Part shown: in pieces, positions 25,888 through 33,460 of the stretch
Numbering within the stretch: the stretch's first letter is position 1
How the letters are laid out: each line of letters opens with the position of its first letter
Assembly: GCF_016834655.1 (NCBI RefSeq)
Contig: NZ_JAENHP010000016.1
Coordinates: 173,748 to 237,747, forward strand
Origin: Paractinoplanes ovalisporus
Lineage (GTDB): Bacteria; Actinomycetota; Actinomycetes; Mycobacteriales; Micromonosporaceae
Length of the DNA stretch: 64,000 nucleotides
Reading direction: 5' to 3'
Program-made: the position numbers and the translations under genes
Notes under the pieces: generated by a model
What the model was told of the DNA's origin: nothing
What the model saw: only the letters and a program-made list of their open reading frames with translations
Databases searched by the model: none

Positions 25888-26803
25888 CGGTTTCGCGGGG
25901 CTGGGCGCCGGGGGCGTCCCGGCTCGGGGTGACGGTTTCGCGAGGCTGGGCTCCGGGGGCGTCCTGGCTCGGGGTGACCCCGAACAGTCGCCGGTATTCG
26001 CGGCTGAACTGCGACGAGCTCTCGTAACCGACCGAGTGCCCGACCCCCGCGATGTCGCCGGGTGCGGCGGTGATTCGGATCCGGGCCTGCTGCAGCCGAA
26101 CCTGCTTCTGATACTGCAGCGGGCTCATCGTGGTGACCTCGCGGAAGCGCCGGTTCAGGGTGGGCACGCTGACCCGCACGTGCCGGGCCAGATCGTCGAC
26201 GCGGATGGCCTGGTCGAAGCGGTCCTCGATGTAGCGGGTGGCCCGCCGGACCACGGTGAAACGGTCATCGGCCCGGCCGACCTGCCGCACCAGATCGCCC
26301 TGCGGTCCGGTCAGGAGCCGCCAGTGGATCTCCCGCTCGACACCGGGCGCCAGGACGGCGAAGTCGCGCGGCCGTTCCACCAGCCTCAGCAGCCGCAGCA
26401 CCGCCTCCAGCAGCTCCTCGTCGGCGGCGGCAACACCCAGGCCGACGTACGGTTCGTCACGCGCGGCGATCTCCGGCGTCTCCAGCAGCAGCTCGGCGAT
26501 GAGCTCGGGCCGCAACCGCACGCCGACGGCCAGGAACGGATCGGCGCGGGTGATCCGGGCCGTCACGGTCAGCTCGACCGAATAGATCAGGTAGTCGCCG
26601 GGCCCGCACGTGAACTCGCGCCCCGGCAGCATGGTGCGTTTCTCGCCGGCGACGACCAGGGCGACCATCGGTTCGAGCTTCGAGCAGTAGGGCGGGACCT
26701 CGGCCGTGAGCGCCACCAGATGCGCGCCGGGAAGCCAGCTGCCCCGCGGGGCGGCCGCCTCCAGGCGGGGTATCAGGCCGCTCAGCCGGGCCAGGGTGTC
26801 CAC
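25859..26803 (-). CDS. AraC family regulator with repeat-encoded tail
   Basis: Regulator of 314 residues: N-terminal AraC_N-type cupin-like domain (VVAGEKRTMLPGREFTCGPG), C-terminal double helix-turn-helix (VDDLARHVRVSVPTLNRRFR; IAGVGHSVGYESSSQFSREY). The DNA-binding domain ends near GVTPSQD; the final 38 residues are two and a half copies of a 15-residue unit (TPSQDAPGAQPRETV) encoded by a 45-bp tandem repeat. The tail is probably without function in DNA binding. Convergent with phospholipase D, sharing 29 bp. Confidence 0.9.
   Translation of the reverse strand: MDTLARLSGLIPRLEAAAPRGSWLPGAHLVALTAEVPPYCSKLEPMVALVVAGEKRTMLPGREFTCGPGDYLIYSVELTVTARITRADPFLAVGVRLRPELIAELLLETPEIAARDEPYVGLGVAAADEELLEAVLRLLRLVERPRDFAVLAPGVEREIHWRLLTGPQGDLVRQVGRADDRFTVVRRATRYIEDRFDQAIRVDDLARHVRVSVPTLNRRFREVTTMSPLQYQKQVRLQQARIRITAAPGDIAGVGHSVGYESSSQFSREYRRLFGVTPSQDAPGAQPRETVTPSRDAPGAQPRETVTPSQGAPT
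25862..25982. repeat. Tandem repeat, 45-bp unit, about 2.6 copies
   Basis: Copies at 25878-25922 and 25923-25967 with partial copies on both sides, starting ctcggggtgacggtttcgcg. It is in frame and encodes the tail of the AraC regulator up to its stop codon. Confidence 0.85.
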
Positions 26804-26969
26804 CGGTTGATCATCGCACCTGGTAGCTGTTCCGCCGGCTGACCGGGCTGCGGCGTGACCCGGAGTGATCGGATCGGGCGCGGCCGTGATCGGAATAATC
26901 TAGGGAACATCCGCAGGTCAGACCCAGGATGGAGGCATCACCGACGAACCTCCCCGGAAGGAACTGATC

Positions 26970-27272
26970 ATGAACGAGGCAACCCTGCGGCCGTACGTGG
27001 AAGCCCATGTCGACGCCCTCAAGAGCAACGACGTGGCCGCGCTGACCGAGGACTTCGCGGCCGACCTGCGGCCGCAGCTGCCGGCGGTCATCGCGAGCCT
27101 GCCGACGCCGCTGCCCCTGACCGACGCCGAGATCCTGAGCATCGAGGCCGGCGACGAGGTGAGCGTCGTGCACAACCGTCTCGTGGGTGGCGACGGCAAC
27201 GCGTTCACGATGCGCTCCGAGTGGCGGCTGCTCGACGGCCGCCCCCGGATCACGGCCGGCGCGCCGGCCTGA
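26970..27272 (+). CDS. SnoaL/NTF2-like small protein
   Basis: Protein of 100 residues with the helical start of NTF2/SnoaL-fold proteins (YVEAHVDALKSNDVAALTEDF) and strands ending in a FTMRSEWRLLDGRPRI segment. It is short for the fold and lacks obvious catalytic residues. A GGAAGGA site precedes the ATG. Convergent with the TetR regulator, with only 6 bp between stops. Function unknown. Confidence 0.75.
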   Translation: MNEATLRPYVEAHVDALKSNDVAALTEDFAADLRPQLPAVIASLPTPLPLTDAEILSIEAGDEVSVVHNRLVGGDGNAFTMRSEWRLLDGRPRITAGAPA

Positions 27273-27278
27273 GGCCGG

Positions 27279-27881
27279 CTACCGAGGGGCGGCGCCGTCG
27301 AGAACGTTGGCCACCAGGGCGACGGCGTACTCCTCGGTGAGCGGCGCGTCGGGGACGAGCAGGCGGTTGTAGCAGGCTCCCCAGAGCTGGTCGACCAGGA
27401 TGCCGAGGTCGATGTCGTCGCGCAGCTGGCCGCGGTCGCGGGCCTTCTCGAAGGCGGCCACGGCCAGCGCGCGACGGGGTGCCGAGTAGTGGCGGGAGAA
27501 GGCCGCGGACAACTCCGGGTCGGTCTGGGCGTTCCCGATCAGCCCGGCGATGACCGTTCCCGTCCCGTCGTGCGTGAGAAGCCGTACGAAGGCTCTCAAC
27601 TGGGTGGTGATGTCGGCCCGGATGTCACCGGTGTCCGGGAATTCGAGCTGTTGCTCGCTGTGCGCGAAGAAGGCCTCGGCCGCCAACGCGCCGGCCGACG
27701 GCCACCACTTGTACAGGGTCATCTTGCTGGAACCGGCCGCGGTGGCGACCCGGTCGAAGGTGACGGCCTTGATCCCCTCGCCGAGCAGCAGGTCGGCGGC
27801 GGCCCGCAGCACGGAGGCCCGCACCTCGGCGGCGGGCCGGCGGCCGCGGCCCCGGCGTGGTGTCGCTGCTTCGCTCTGCAT
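27279..27881 (-). CDS. TetR family transcriptional regulator
   Basis: Regulator of 200 residues. The helix-turn-helix is standard: VLRAAADLLLGEGIKAVTFDRVAT followed by AAGSSKMTLYKWWPSAGAL. The C-terminal part fits the TetR_C_33-like ligand domain (DDIDLGILVDQLWGACYNRLL). Start taken at the ATG at 27881 rather than 27902 so that the control region stays intergenic. Divergent from two SDR genes, which it most likely represses through the palindrome at 27926-27946. Confidence 0.92.
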   Translation of the reverse strand: MQSEAATPRRGRGRRPAAEVRASVLRAAADLLLGEGIKAVTFDRVATAAGSSKMTLYKWWPSAGALAAEAFFAHSEQQLEFPDTGDIRADITTQLRAFVRLLTHDGTGTVIAGLIGNAQTDPELSAAFSRHYSAPRRALAVAAFEKARDRGQLRDDIDLGILVDQLWGACYNRLLVPDAPLTEEYAVALVANVLDGAAPR

Positions 27882-27925
27882 GCCTCCGAGATTAGTGGAC
27901 AACGTGTCTTTATGGCGCTACCTTC

Positions 27926-27946
27926 ATATGGACAGCTCGTCCATAT
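27926..27946. promoter_or_regulatory. TetR operator palindrome
   Basis: ATATGGAC, 5-bp spacer, GTCCATAT: a perfect 8+8 inverted repeat 16 bp before the first SDR start. A weaker related site (GGACA-acg-TGTC) lies at about 27897-27908 nearer the TetR gene. Confidence 0.7.
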
Positions 27947-27961
27947 CAATGAGGGGTTCCC

Positions 27962-28693
27962 ATGACTGACACACGCGTCGCGATCGTCACCGGCGGGTCG
28001 GGCGGCATCGGCCGGGCCGTCGCCGAGCGGCTCGCCCAGCAGGGTGTCGCGGTGGTCGTGCACTACAGCGGCAACGAGGCCAAGGCGCAGGACACGGTGA
28101 AGTCGATCGTCGCGGCGGGCGGACAGGCCACCGCGTCCGGCGGCGACGTGGCCGACCCGGAGGCCATGACGGCGCTGTTCCGGCACGCCACCGACACGTT
28201 CGGCGGCATCGACGTCCTCGCGCACACGGCCGGCATCATGCCGCTGGCGCCGATCGCCGAGATGGACCTGGACACGTTCGACCTGATCCAGCGCACCAAC
28301 GTCCGGGGCACGTTCGTCCTCAACCAGCTCGCCGCCCGGCGGCTGCGGGCGGGCGGAGCGATCATCAACTTCTCGTCGTCGCTGACCCGGTTGCAGATGC
28401 CGACCTACGGCCCGTACGCGGCGTCGAAGGGCGCGGTCGAGGCGATGACGCTGATCCTCGCCCGGGAGCTGCGCGGCCGCGACATCACCGTCAACGCGGT
28501 CGCGCCCGGGCCGACCGCCACCCCTCTGTTCTTCGAGGGCAAGAGCGAGCAGGTCATCAACCACATCGCGAGCCTCAACCCGATGGAACGCCTCGGCACC
28601 CCCGAGGACATCGCCGAGGTGACCGCCTTCCTGGCCGGCCCCGGTCGCTGGATCAACGGCCAGGTTCTGTACGCGAACGGCGGTGCCGCCTGA
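27962..28693 (+). CDS. Short-chain dehydrogenase/reductase (SDR)
   Basis: Classical SDR of 243 residues: cofactor loop TGGSGGIGRAVAERL, HTAGIMPLAP (NAG-equivalent), catalytic FSSS and YGPYAASKGAVEAM (YxxxK with Ser upstream), and the C-terminal INGQVLYANGG typical of 3-oxoacyl-ACP reductase-like enzymes. NADPH preference is suggested by the residue after strand 2 not being acidic. Translationally coupled (1-bp overlap) to a second SDR and preceded by the TetR operator. Confidence 0.94.
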   Translation: MTDTRVAIVTGGSGGIGRAVAERLAQQGVAVVVHYSGNEAKAQDTVKSIVAAGGQATASGGDVADPEAMTALFRHATDTFGGIDVLAHTAGIMPLAPIAEMDLDTFDLIQRTNVRGTFVLNQLAARRLRAGGAIINFSSSLTRLQMPTYGPYAASKGAVEAMTLILARELRGRDITVNAVAPGPTATPLFFEGKSEQVINHIASLNPMERLGTPEDIAEVTAFLAGPGRWINGQVLYANGGAA

Positions 28694-29565
28694 TGCCGGT
28701 CGTCCTCATCACCGGCTCCAGCACCGGCATCGGGCGCCTGACCGCCCTGACCCTGGCCGCTCAGGGTCACCAGGTCTACGCCAGCATGCGCTCCACCACG
28801 AGCACGGACGGGGCGGCGACCGTGGCCGAGTTCGCCGCCGTCGAGAACCTGCACGTGGTGGAGCTCGACGTCACCTCGCAGGCATCGGCCGACGCCGCCG
28901 TGCGCTCGGTGGTCGAGCAGGCAGGCCGCCTCGACGTCGTCGTCAACAATGCCGGGCACTTGTACGTCGGCTACGTCGAGGCGTTCACCGACGACGACCT
29001 GACGCACCTGATCGACGTCAACGCGGTCGGCGCCCACCGGGTCAACCGGGCGGCCCTGCCCTACCTGCGCGAGCAGCGGTCGGGCACGCTGCTCTACGTC
29101 GGCAGCACCATCATCGTGACGACCCCGCCGTTCCTCGGCCCGTACGTCGCCTCGAAGGCCGCCTTCGACGCCCTGGCCGTGGTCACCTCCTACGAGGCGT
29201 CCCAGTTCGGCATCGAGACCAGCATCGTCATGCCGGGCGCCATCACCCGGGGCACCTCGCACTTCCCGAACGCGAGCCGGGCCTCCGACACCGCGGTGAC
29301 GGCCGCCTACGCCGCGCTCGACCCGCTGGTCGCGCGCAACGAGGAGGCGACCGCGGCCCTGGTCCGTCCCGGTGTCGACGCCGACCCGCAGGGCGTCGCC
29401 GACGAGATCGCCCGCGTGCTCGCCCTGCCCCGCGGGCATAAGCCGTTCCGGACCGTCGTCGACTTCACCGAGGCCGGCGTCGAGCACGTCATGGCGTTCT
29501 CCGACCTCACCCGCGAAACGTTCGTCCACCGTCTCGGCTTCGGTCAGACCCTCCAGTTGCGATGA
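28693..29565 (+). CDS. Short-chain dehydrogenase/reductase (SDR)
   Basis: SDR of 290 residues: TGSSTGIGRLTALTL loop, VVNNAGHLYVGYVE, catalytic serine in YVGSTIIVT and GPYVASKAAFDAL (YxxxK). It carries an extended C-terminal part. Its ATG overlaps the TGA of the previous SDR (TGATG), so both are made together, presumably in response to the ligand of the divergent TetR. The pair resembles xenobiotic-response SDR operons. Confidence 0.93.
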   Translation: MPVVLITGSSTGIGRLTALTLAAQGHQVYASMRSTTSTDGAATVAEFAAVENLHVVELDVTSQASADAAVRSVVEQAGRLDVVVNNAGHLYVGYVEAFTDDDLTHLIDVNAVGAHRVNRAALPYLREQRSGTLLYVGSTIIVTTPPFLGPYVASKAAFDALAVVTSYEASQFGIETSIVMPGAITRGTSHFPNASRASDTAVTAAYAALDPLVARNEEATAALVRPGVDADPQGVADEIARVLALPRGHKPFRTVVDFTEAGVEHVMAFSDLTRETFVHRLGFGQTLQLR

Positions 29566-29666
29566 CAGCACCGGACAGCGCCGGGCCCGCGTTGACCCGG
29601 ATGCCGCGGCCTCACCGTCGACTGCGTTGCGCGGTCAACTCTGGCGGTGCGGGGGCGGGAGGTCTT

Positions 29667-30026
29667 TCACTCCGGCGCACGGGCCTTTCGCGGCGGTGCC
29701 GGGTCGAGGGCCTCGGCTATTTCATCGAGGAGCCGGGCCGCCGGGCGGACGCCGAGCAGCACCCGCTGGACGGAGCCGAGGTGCAGCAGCACCGAGGTCG
29801 GCGTCTGCGTGACGCCCCACCGCTGGGTGGTGACCGGGTTGGCGGCCACGTCGACGCCGGCCACCGTGACGCTGTCGCTCAGCTGCTGGGCGACCTCGGC
29901 CAGCACCGGCAGGAACGCCCGCCGCACCTCGTCGTCGGTGGGCAGGAACACCAGCAGCACAGGGTCGAGGCTGTCGACGACCCGCGCGCGATAGGTGGTG
30001 TCGGTGACCGGGACGACGTAGCTCAT
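29667..30026 (-). CDS. Thioredoxin-fold protein without active-site cysteines
   Basis: Protein of 119 residues with a thioredoxin-like layout: VDSLDPVLLVFLPTDDEVRR, VTVAGVDVAANPVTTQRWGV and TQTPTSVLLHLGSVQRVLLG, where TPT is the cis-proline loop. The redox CxxC is replaced by PTDD, so no disulphide chemistry is expected. It is the last gene of the ESX-type operon, overlapping the previous gene by 4 bp. Role may be structural or chaperone-like for the toxin/immunity proteins. Confidence 0.7.
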   Translation of the reverse strand: MSYVVPVTDTTYRARVVDSLDPVLLVFLPTDDEVRRAFLPVLAEVAQQLSDSVTVAGVDVAANPVTTQRWGVTQTPTSVLLHLGSVQRVLLGVRPAARLLDEIAEALDPAPPRKARAPE

Positions 30027-30346
30027 GGGCCCTCTTCCGGCTGCCGTTTCCATTCGAAGGCGGTCCGCCAGCGGTTGTCGTCGGACAGGTAGCTCAGAAA
30101 CGCGTCGGTGACGGCCTCTTTGGTCTGCGGGAAAGGCGAGACGTACGCCCGGTCGGGGCCGCCCTCGCGATAGTCGACGTCGAGCCGGCCGTCGTCGAGG
30201 GCGTACGTCTGAATGAAATAGTGCGGCCGGATCCGCAGGACCGCGAAACGCGGGTAGCGGCTGTTCAGACGGGCCAGGCCGGCGCGGATGTCGGCCTCGG
30301 TCACGTCGTCGATCGGCTGTTCCAGGTCTTCGATATCAAGATTCAT
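30023..30346 (-). CDS. Putative immunity protein of the ESX toxin operon
   Basis: Acidic 107-residue protein (LARLNSRYPRFAVLRIRPHY, LDVDYREGGPDRAYVSPF, DDNRWRTAFEWKR). I do not recognise a named family, but the size, acidity and place two genes after a nuclease toxin are those of an immunity protein. ATG at 30346 overlaps the previous gene by 11 bp. The evidence for function is positional. Confidence 0.5.
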   Translation of the reverse strand: MNLDIEDLEQPIDDVTEADIRAGLARLNSRYPRFAVLRIRPHYFIQTYALDDGRLDVDYREGGPDRAYVSPFPQTKEAVTDAFLSYLSDDNRWRTAFEWKRQPEEGP

Positions 30347-31073
30347 CGTCGACACCGTCGTAAAGGAACTTGTGCGTGTCCGCGACCAGGTCGTTGAGCT
30401 CGATGGCCTGACCGTCCAGGCGCAGGCCGTCTTCCCAGGAGGCGCGGCGCAGGATGTTCTGGAAGTTCTGGAAGTCGATCCAGGCGCCCTCGGCCCCGTC
30501 GAGTTTGCGCAGCTCGCTGAAGAGCAGATCGGGCGTGGCCAGACCGAGTTCGTCGCCGATGCTGCCACCGCCGGTCCTCGGGTTGTCGAAACGCATTTTG
30601 AGAAACGGCCGGGGCAGGCGCTTGATGTCGGCCGACTCGAGGAATTTGGTGAACCGGTCGGACGCCTCGATCTGAGTCTCCCGGCCGGAGAATTCGCACC
30701 GCCAGGCCGGGAACACCTGATAGGTGACTTCGGCCAGATCGGGAATCTTCTTGTGCAGCCGGTAAACGGCGGGCATCACCGCGCCGACGGTGTCGAACTG
30801 GTAGTCGGCGGGGGGCTTGTAACCGTCGAGAACGGCGAACGGCACCGCGGCCAGCACCTCGGAGCTGCGCTCCCGGGCGTACGACAGGACACTCGCCATC
30901 AGCTCCAGGTCGGCCTCACCCCGGACGTTCATCTGCACCGCGTGCCCGCCGTCGGGGGTCAGGGCCAGCCCGTACGCGAACCGGACGCCCATCGTCCAGG
31001 TCCACGCGTCGGTGAGGCCCGGCAGGGGCTGGACGCCGTTGAAGCCCTGAACGACGCCGGCTATGTCGACCAC
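30336..31073 (-). CDS. Unknown protein in the ESX toxin operon
   Basis: Protein of 245 residues, no signal peptide or membrane helix, no family recognised. It starts VDIAGVVQGFNGVQPLPGL and later has FAYGLALTPDGGHAVQMNVR, VPFAVLDGYKPPADYQFDT and a C-terminal acidic end. The GTG at 31073 has GGGAG five bases upstream and is chosen over longer frames. Located directly after the toxin gene, it is a second candidate immunity protein or a toxin chaperone. Confidence 0.65.
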   Translation of the reverse strand: MVDIAGVVQGFNGVQPLPGLTDAWTWTMGVRFAYGLALTPDGGHAVQMNVRGEADLELMASVLSYARERSSEVLAAVPFAVLDGYKPPADYQFDTVGAVMPAVYRLHKKIPDLAEVTYQVFPAWRCEFSGRETQIEASDRFTKFLESADIKRLPRPFLKMRFDNPRTGGGSIGDELGLATPDLLFSELRKLDGAEGAWIDFQNFQNILRRASWEDGLRLDGQAIELNDLVADTHKFLYDGVDDES

Positions 31074-31101
31074 AAACACTCCCTCATTTCGGCGGGAATC
31101 C

Positions 31102-31800
31102 TCAGGGGCTGTATCCCGGGCCCGTATCCTGTTCATATCTGACGCCCAGTTGCGCGCCGGCACTGGAATTCTCCGAACGCAACTGCGGACGCAAATTATC
31201 GACGTTATTGTACCAGTCTATTCGGTATTGCCGATCATTGTTGCGGCCGTTCTCATTCCAGTCCACAACGGTCGGTGTGCGGTGATCGTAGGTGATGTCG
31301 TCGCCCGGTGGGACATCGATCTCCTCACCGTTCTCGTCGAACCATGTCATGTCCTCGCGCGGCATACGCCGGCCGTCCGGCATGCGCGGCCACTCCCCGG
31401 CCAGGGCACCCTCGTGGGTGTACCGGCGCGCCATCTCGTCGTGGGTGGACTCGCGGTAGCCGCCGGGATACTCGGTGTCGCGGTTGTGGGCTCCGGGCGG
31501 CGCCGAGGGGTCACGGGCGTAACCGCCGTCGGGACCGTGCAGACGGCCGTTGGCGTCGTAGCTGTACCCGGCCGGAAGCTGCTCGCCGGTCACCGTGCTG
31601 GTCACCGGCGAGCGGGTCGAGGCGGCCGGCGACGGGCTGCTGCCGCTGTTCACCCGGCCGGCCGTGAACGCCGCCTGCACCGATTCGTGACCGCCGTCGA
31701 CGCTGCTGGCGTTTCCACCTCCCGGCCGGCGCCGCCGCGGCGACGGGGCCGGGGTGTCGACGTCGGGGCTCGATCCCGATCCCCCGCGACCTCTGGCCAT
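31102..31800 (-). CDS. HNH/Endonuclease VII-like toxin protein (no secretion domain of its own)
   Basis: Protein of 232 residues: a basic, Ser/Pro-rich N-terminal half of low complexity, then a compact domain from about residue 105 (YPGGYRESTHDEMARRYTH) to the end. The segment ITYDHRTPTVVDWNENGR followed by YNNVDNLRPQLRSENSSAGA has the spacing of HNH/EndoVII nuclease toxins (DH box, then YN-x-NL/YRPxL-x-S-x-N-x-S), close to the GH-E/WHH-type groups. It sits 25 bp after the WXG/PPE-like gene and before putative immunity genes, so it is read as the effector of a type VII polymorphic toxin system. Confidence 0.65.
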   Translation of the reverse strand: MARGRGGSGSSPDVDTPAPSPRRRRPGGGNASSVDGGHESVQAAFTAGRVNSGSSPSPAASTRSPVTSTVTGEQLPAGYSYDANGRLHGPDGGYARDPSAPPGAHNRDTEYPGGYRESTHDEMARRYTHEGALAGEWPRMPDGRRMPREDMTWFDENGEEIDVPPGDDITYDHRTPTVVDWNENGRNNDRQYRIDWYNNVDNLRPQLRSENSSAGAQLGVRYEQDTGPGYSP

Positions 31801-31825
31801 GCCTCTTCCCCCGTGTCAGCCTTTG

Positions 31826-32530
31826 TCAGCCCGCGAGCAGCGTCTTCAAGTTGGTCAGGCTGGTGACCAGGGCCGTCGTGTAGCCGAGGATGCGGCCCGC
31901 CCACTTCAGCACGGCCGAGACGATCTGCGCCGCGACCACCGGAATGGTGACCACGAAGATGGCCTCGGCCGCCCACACGATCACCCGCGCCACCAGGTCG
32001 GCGATCAGGTCGCGGACGATGTCACGGGTGAACTGCACCAGGTTGCCGGCCGCCTGCGTGGCCGCCGACATGGTCGACGCCAGCACGCTCAGCCCGCCCA
32101 GACCGTCCACGTTGTTGGCCATCAGCGCCTGGTAGCCCTCGGCCGCCGCCCCCGACCAGTCGGGCAGGTCGGCGGCCAGACCCGAGTAGAGGTCTTCGGC
32201 CATGGTGGCCAGCGCGCCGGCCATGTTGTTCCAGGTCTCGGCGTGCGCGACGACCATGTCGGGGATGCCGGCCAGCTTGTCGAGCGCCTCGCGCAACGGT
32301 TCGAAATGCTCCATCGCCCAGCCGAGCCCGTTGGCCAGCAGCGCACTGAACGGGTCGATCACGGTGGCCGCCGCGTCGAGGGCGAACGCCCCGCCGGCGA
32401 GCATGCCGTCGACCCAGTTGCCACTCGCCACGGCCTGCTGGAGACCCTGAAAGCCTTCTCCGAGCGAAGACCCCGTATACGCCGTACGGGTGGTGGTGGT
32501 CTGCGCGATCAGGGTGTTGCTGGACACCAC
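31826..32530 (-). CDS. WXG100/PPE-like helical ESX substrate
   Basis: Protein of 234 residues that matches the N-terminal helical module of actinobacterial ESX toxins: ETWNNMAGALATMAEDLYSG with a following LPDWSGAAAEGYQALM (the WxG turn as WSG) and a hydrophobic alanine-rich C-terminal half (VARVIVWAAEAIFVVTIPVV). In most loci this module is fused to the toxin; here it ends with its own stop. It would pair with the EspC-like protein and be exported through an ESX system encoded elsewhere. Confidence 0.75.
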   Translation of the reverse strand: MVSSNTLIAQTTTTRTAYTGSSLGEGFQGLQQAVASGNWVDGMLAGGAFALDAAATVIDPFSALLANGLGWAMEHFEPLREALDKLAGIPDMVVAHAETWNNMAGALATMAEDLYSGLAADLPDWSGAAAEGYQALMANNVDGLGGLSVLASTMSAATQAAGNLVQFTRDIVRDLIADLVARVIVWAAEAIFVVTIPVVAAQIVSAVLKWAGRILGYTTALVTSLTNLKTLLAG

Positions 32531-32537
32531 GGCGCGT

Positions 32538-32855
32538 TCACCCGGCCCTTCCGCCGGCTTGACGGATCCGGTCGGATGCCGCCGTGTCGGTCGCCTCGTA
32601 GTCCTTCGCCGTGGCGGTCAACGCCTCCGCCGCCAGCGACAGGTTCTCTTCCACGTACGTGTAGAGCGCGTCCTGCCGCACGTGCCGCGCCTCGAGGATC
32701 GCCGCGATCCACCCGCACAACAGCCCGTACGCCTGGTCGTTCTGGGTGATCGCCCGGCTCGCCGACTTGATCGCCACCAGCTGGTCGCGCACCGCCAGCA
32801 CGTTCGACGCGTGGCGGTGCAGCTGAGCCGCGTCGACGTTGAACCCTTCCGCCAT
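32538..32855 (-). CDS. EspC-like type VII secretion protein
   Basis: Protein of 105 residues of the EspC/ESX secreted group: two-helix hairpin with FNVDAAQLHRHASNVLAVRD, a central ITQNDQAYGLLCGW turn and ALTATAKDYEATDTAAS at the end (Y-x3-D/E-type export signal). It lies 3 bp after the YbaB-like gene and 7 bp before the WXG/PPE-like gene. Probably the partner that forms a helical bundle with the next protein. Confidence 0.82.
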   Translation of the reverse strand: MAEGFNVDAAQLHRHASNVLAVRDQLVAIKSASRAITQNDQAYGLLCGWIAAILEARHVRQDALYTYVEENLSLAAEALTATAKDYEATDTAASDRIRQAGGRAG

Positions 32856-32858
32856 GGT

Positions 32859-33287
32859 CTACTCCCCGCGCCTCAGCACACCGTCGCCGGCCGCATCCAG
32901 TTGATCGACCAGCTGCTGGGCCCGCGCACCGATCGTGCGGGCGGTCAGCGAGCCGGGCCCCATCTCCTCGATCGCGATCTGTTTGGACCGCTCCGCGACC
33001 TGCACCCGGGCCTTGCGCAGCGCTTCCATCACCGCGCGGGCCACGACGTCGGGCTCGACCCGGTGGATCCGGTCGGTCAGTTTCAGGTCGACCAGCACCC
33101 CGGTCGACTCGACCGTGACCTCGGCCAGCCCGTTGCCGTCCTTGGCGCCGGCCCGCAGGTTCGCGATCCGCTCACTGGTCGCCTGAGCCCGAGCCGCCTG
33201 CGTCTCGACGCGCTGATGCCAGCCGCGCAGATATTCCCGCGAGGCGTCCGGATCGAGGAACGCCTCGGCGTCCGGAAAGCCCGTCAT
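32859..33287 (-). CDS. YbaB/EbfC family protein, first gene of the ESX operon
   Basis: Protein of 142 residues, YbaB/EbfC fold: central AEVTVESTGVLVDLKLTDRIHRV beta part followed by a long helix ARAVMEALRKARVQVAERSK. This family is a constant companion of EspC and WXG proteins in actinomycete ESX loci; the nucleoid-binding activity of E. coli YbaB need not apply. The ATG at 33287 is used; a GTG three codons upstream is also possible. Promoter expected in 33288-33390. Confidence 0.82.
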   Translation of the reverse strand: MTGFPDAEAFLDPDASREYLRGWHQRVETQAARAQATSERIANLRAGAKDGNGLAEVTVESTGVLVDLKLTDRIHRVEPDVVARAVMEALRKARVQVAERSKQIAIEEMGPGSLTARTIGARAQQLVDQLDAAGDGVLRRGE

Positions 33288-33387
33288 CGCCTTCACCCCC
33301 GCCTCAACACCAACCAGCCCGGGAGTCTAACAACGACATGCACGAATCAATCCGGACTTAAAGATCATTTGACCTCGGGACCGGGCC

Positions 33388-33440
33388 GGCGGGGGCGGGC
33401 CACCGGGGGCGGGCCAGCGGGGCGGGCCAGCGGGGGCAAG
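33388..33440. repeat. Short GC tandem repeat, about 13-bp unit, four imperfect copies
   Basis: Units of the form cgggggcgggcca repeat with small changes just beyond the stop of the S1 peptidase gene (minus strand). The sequence contains no gene and could form G-rich structures. Confidence 0.65.
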
Positions 33441-33460
33441 CCCGGCCCCGTCGGCCTACG

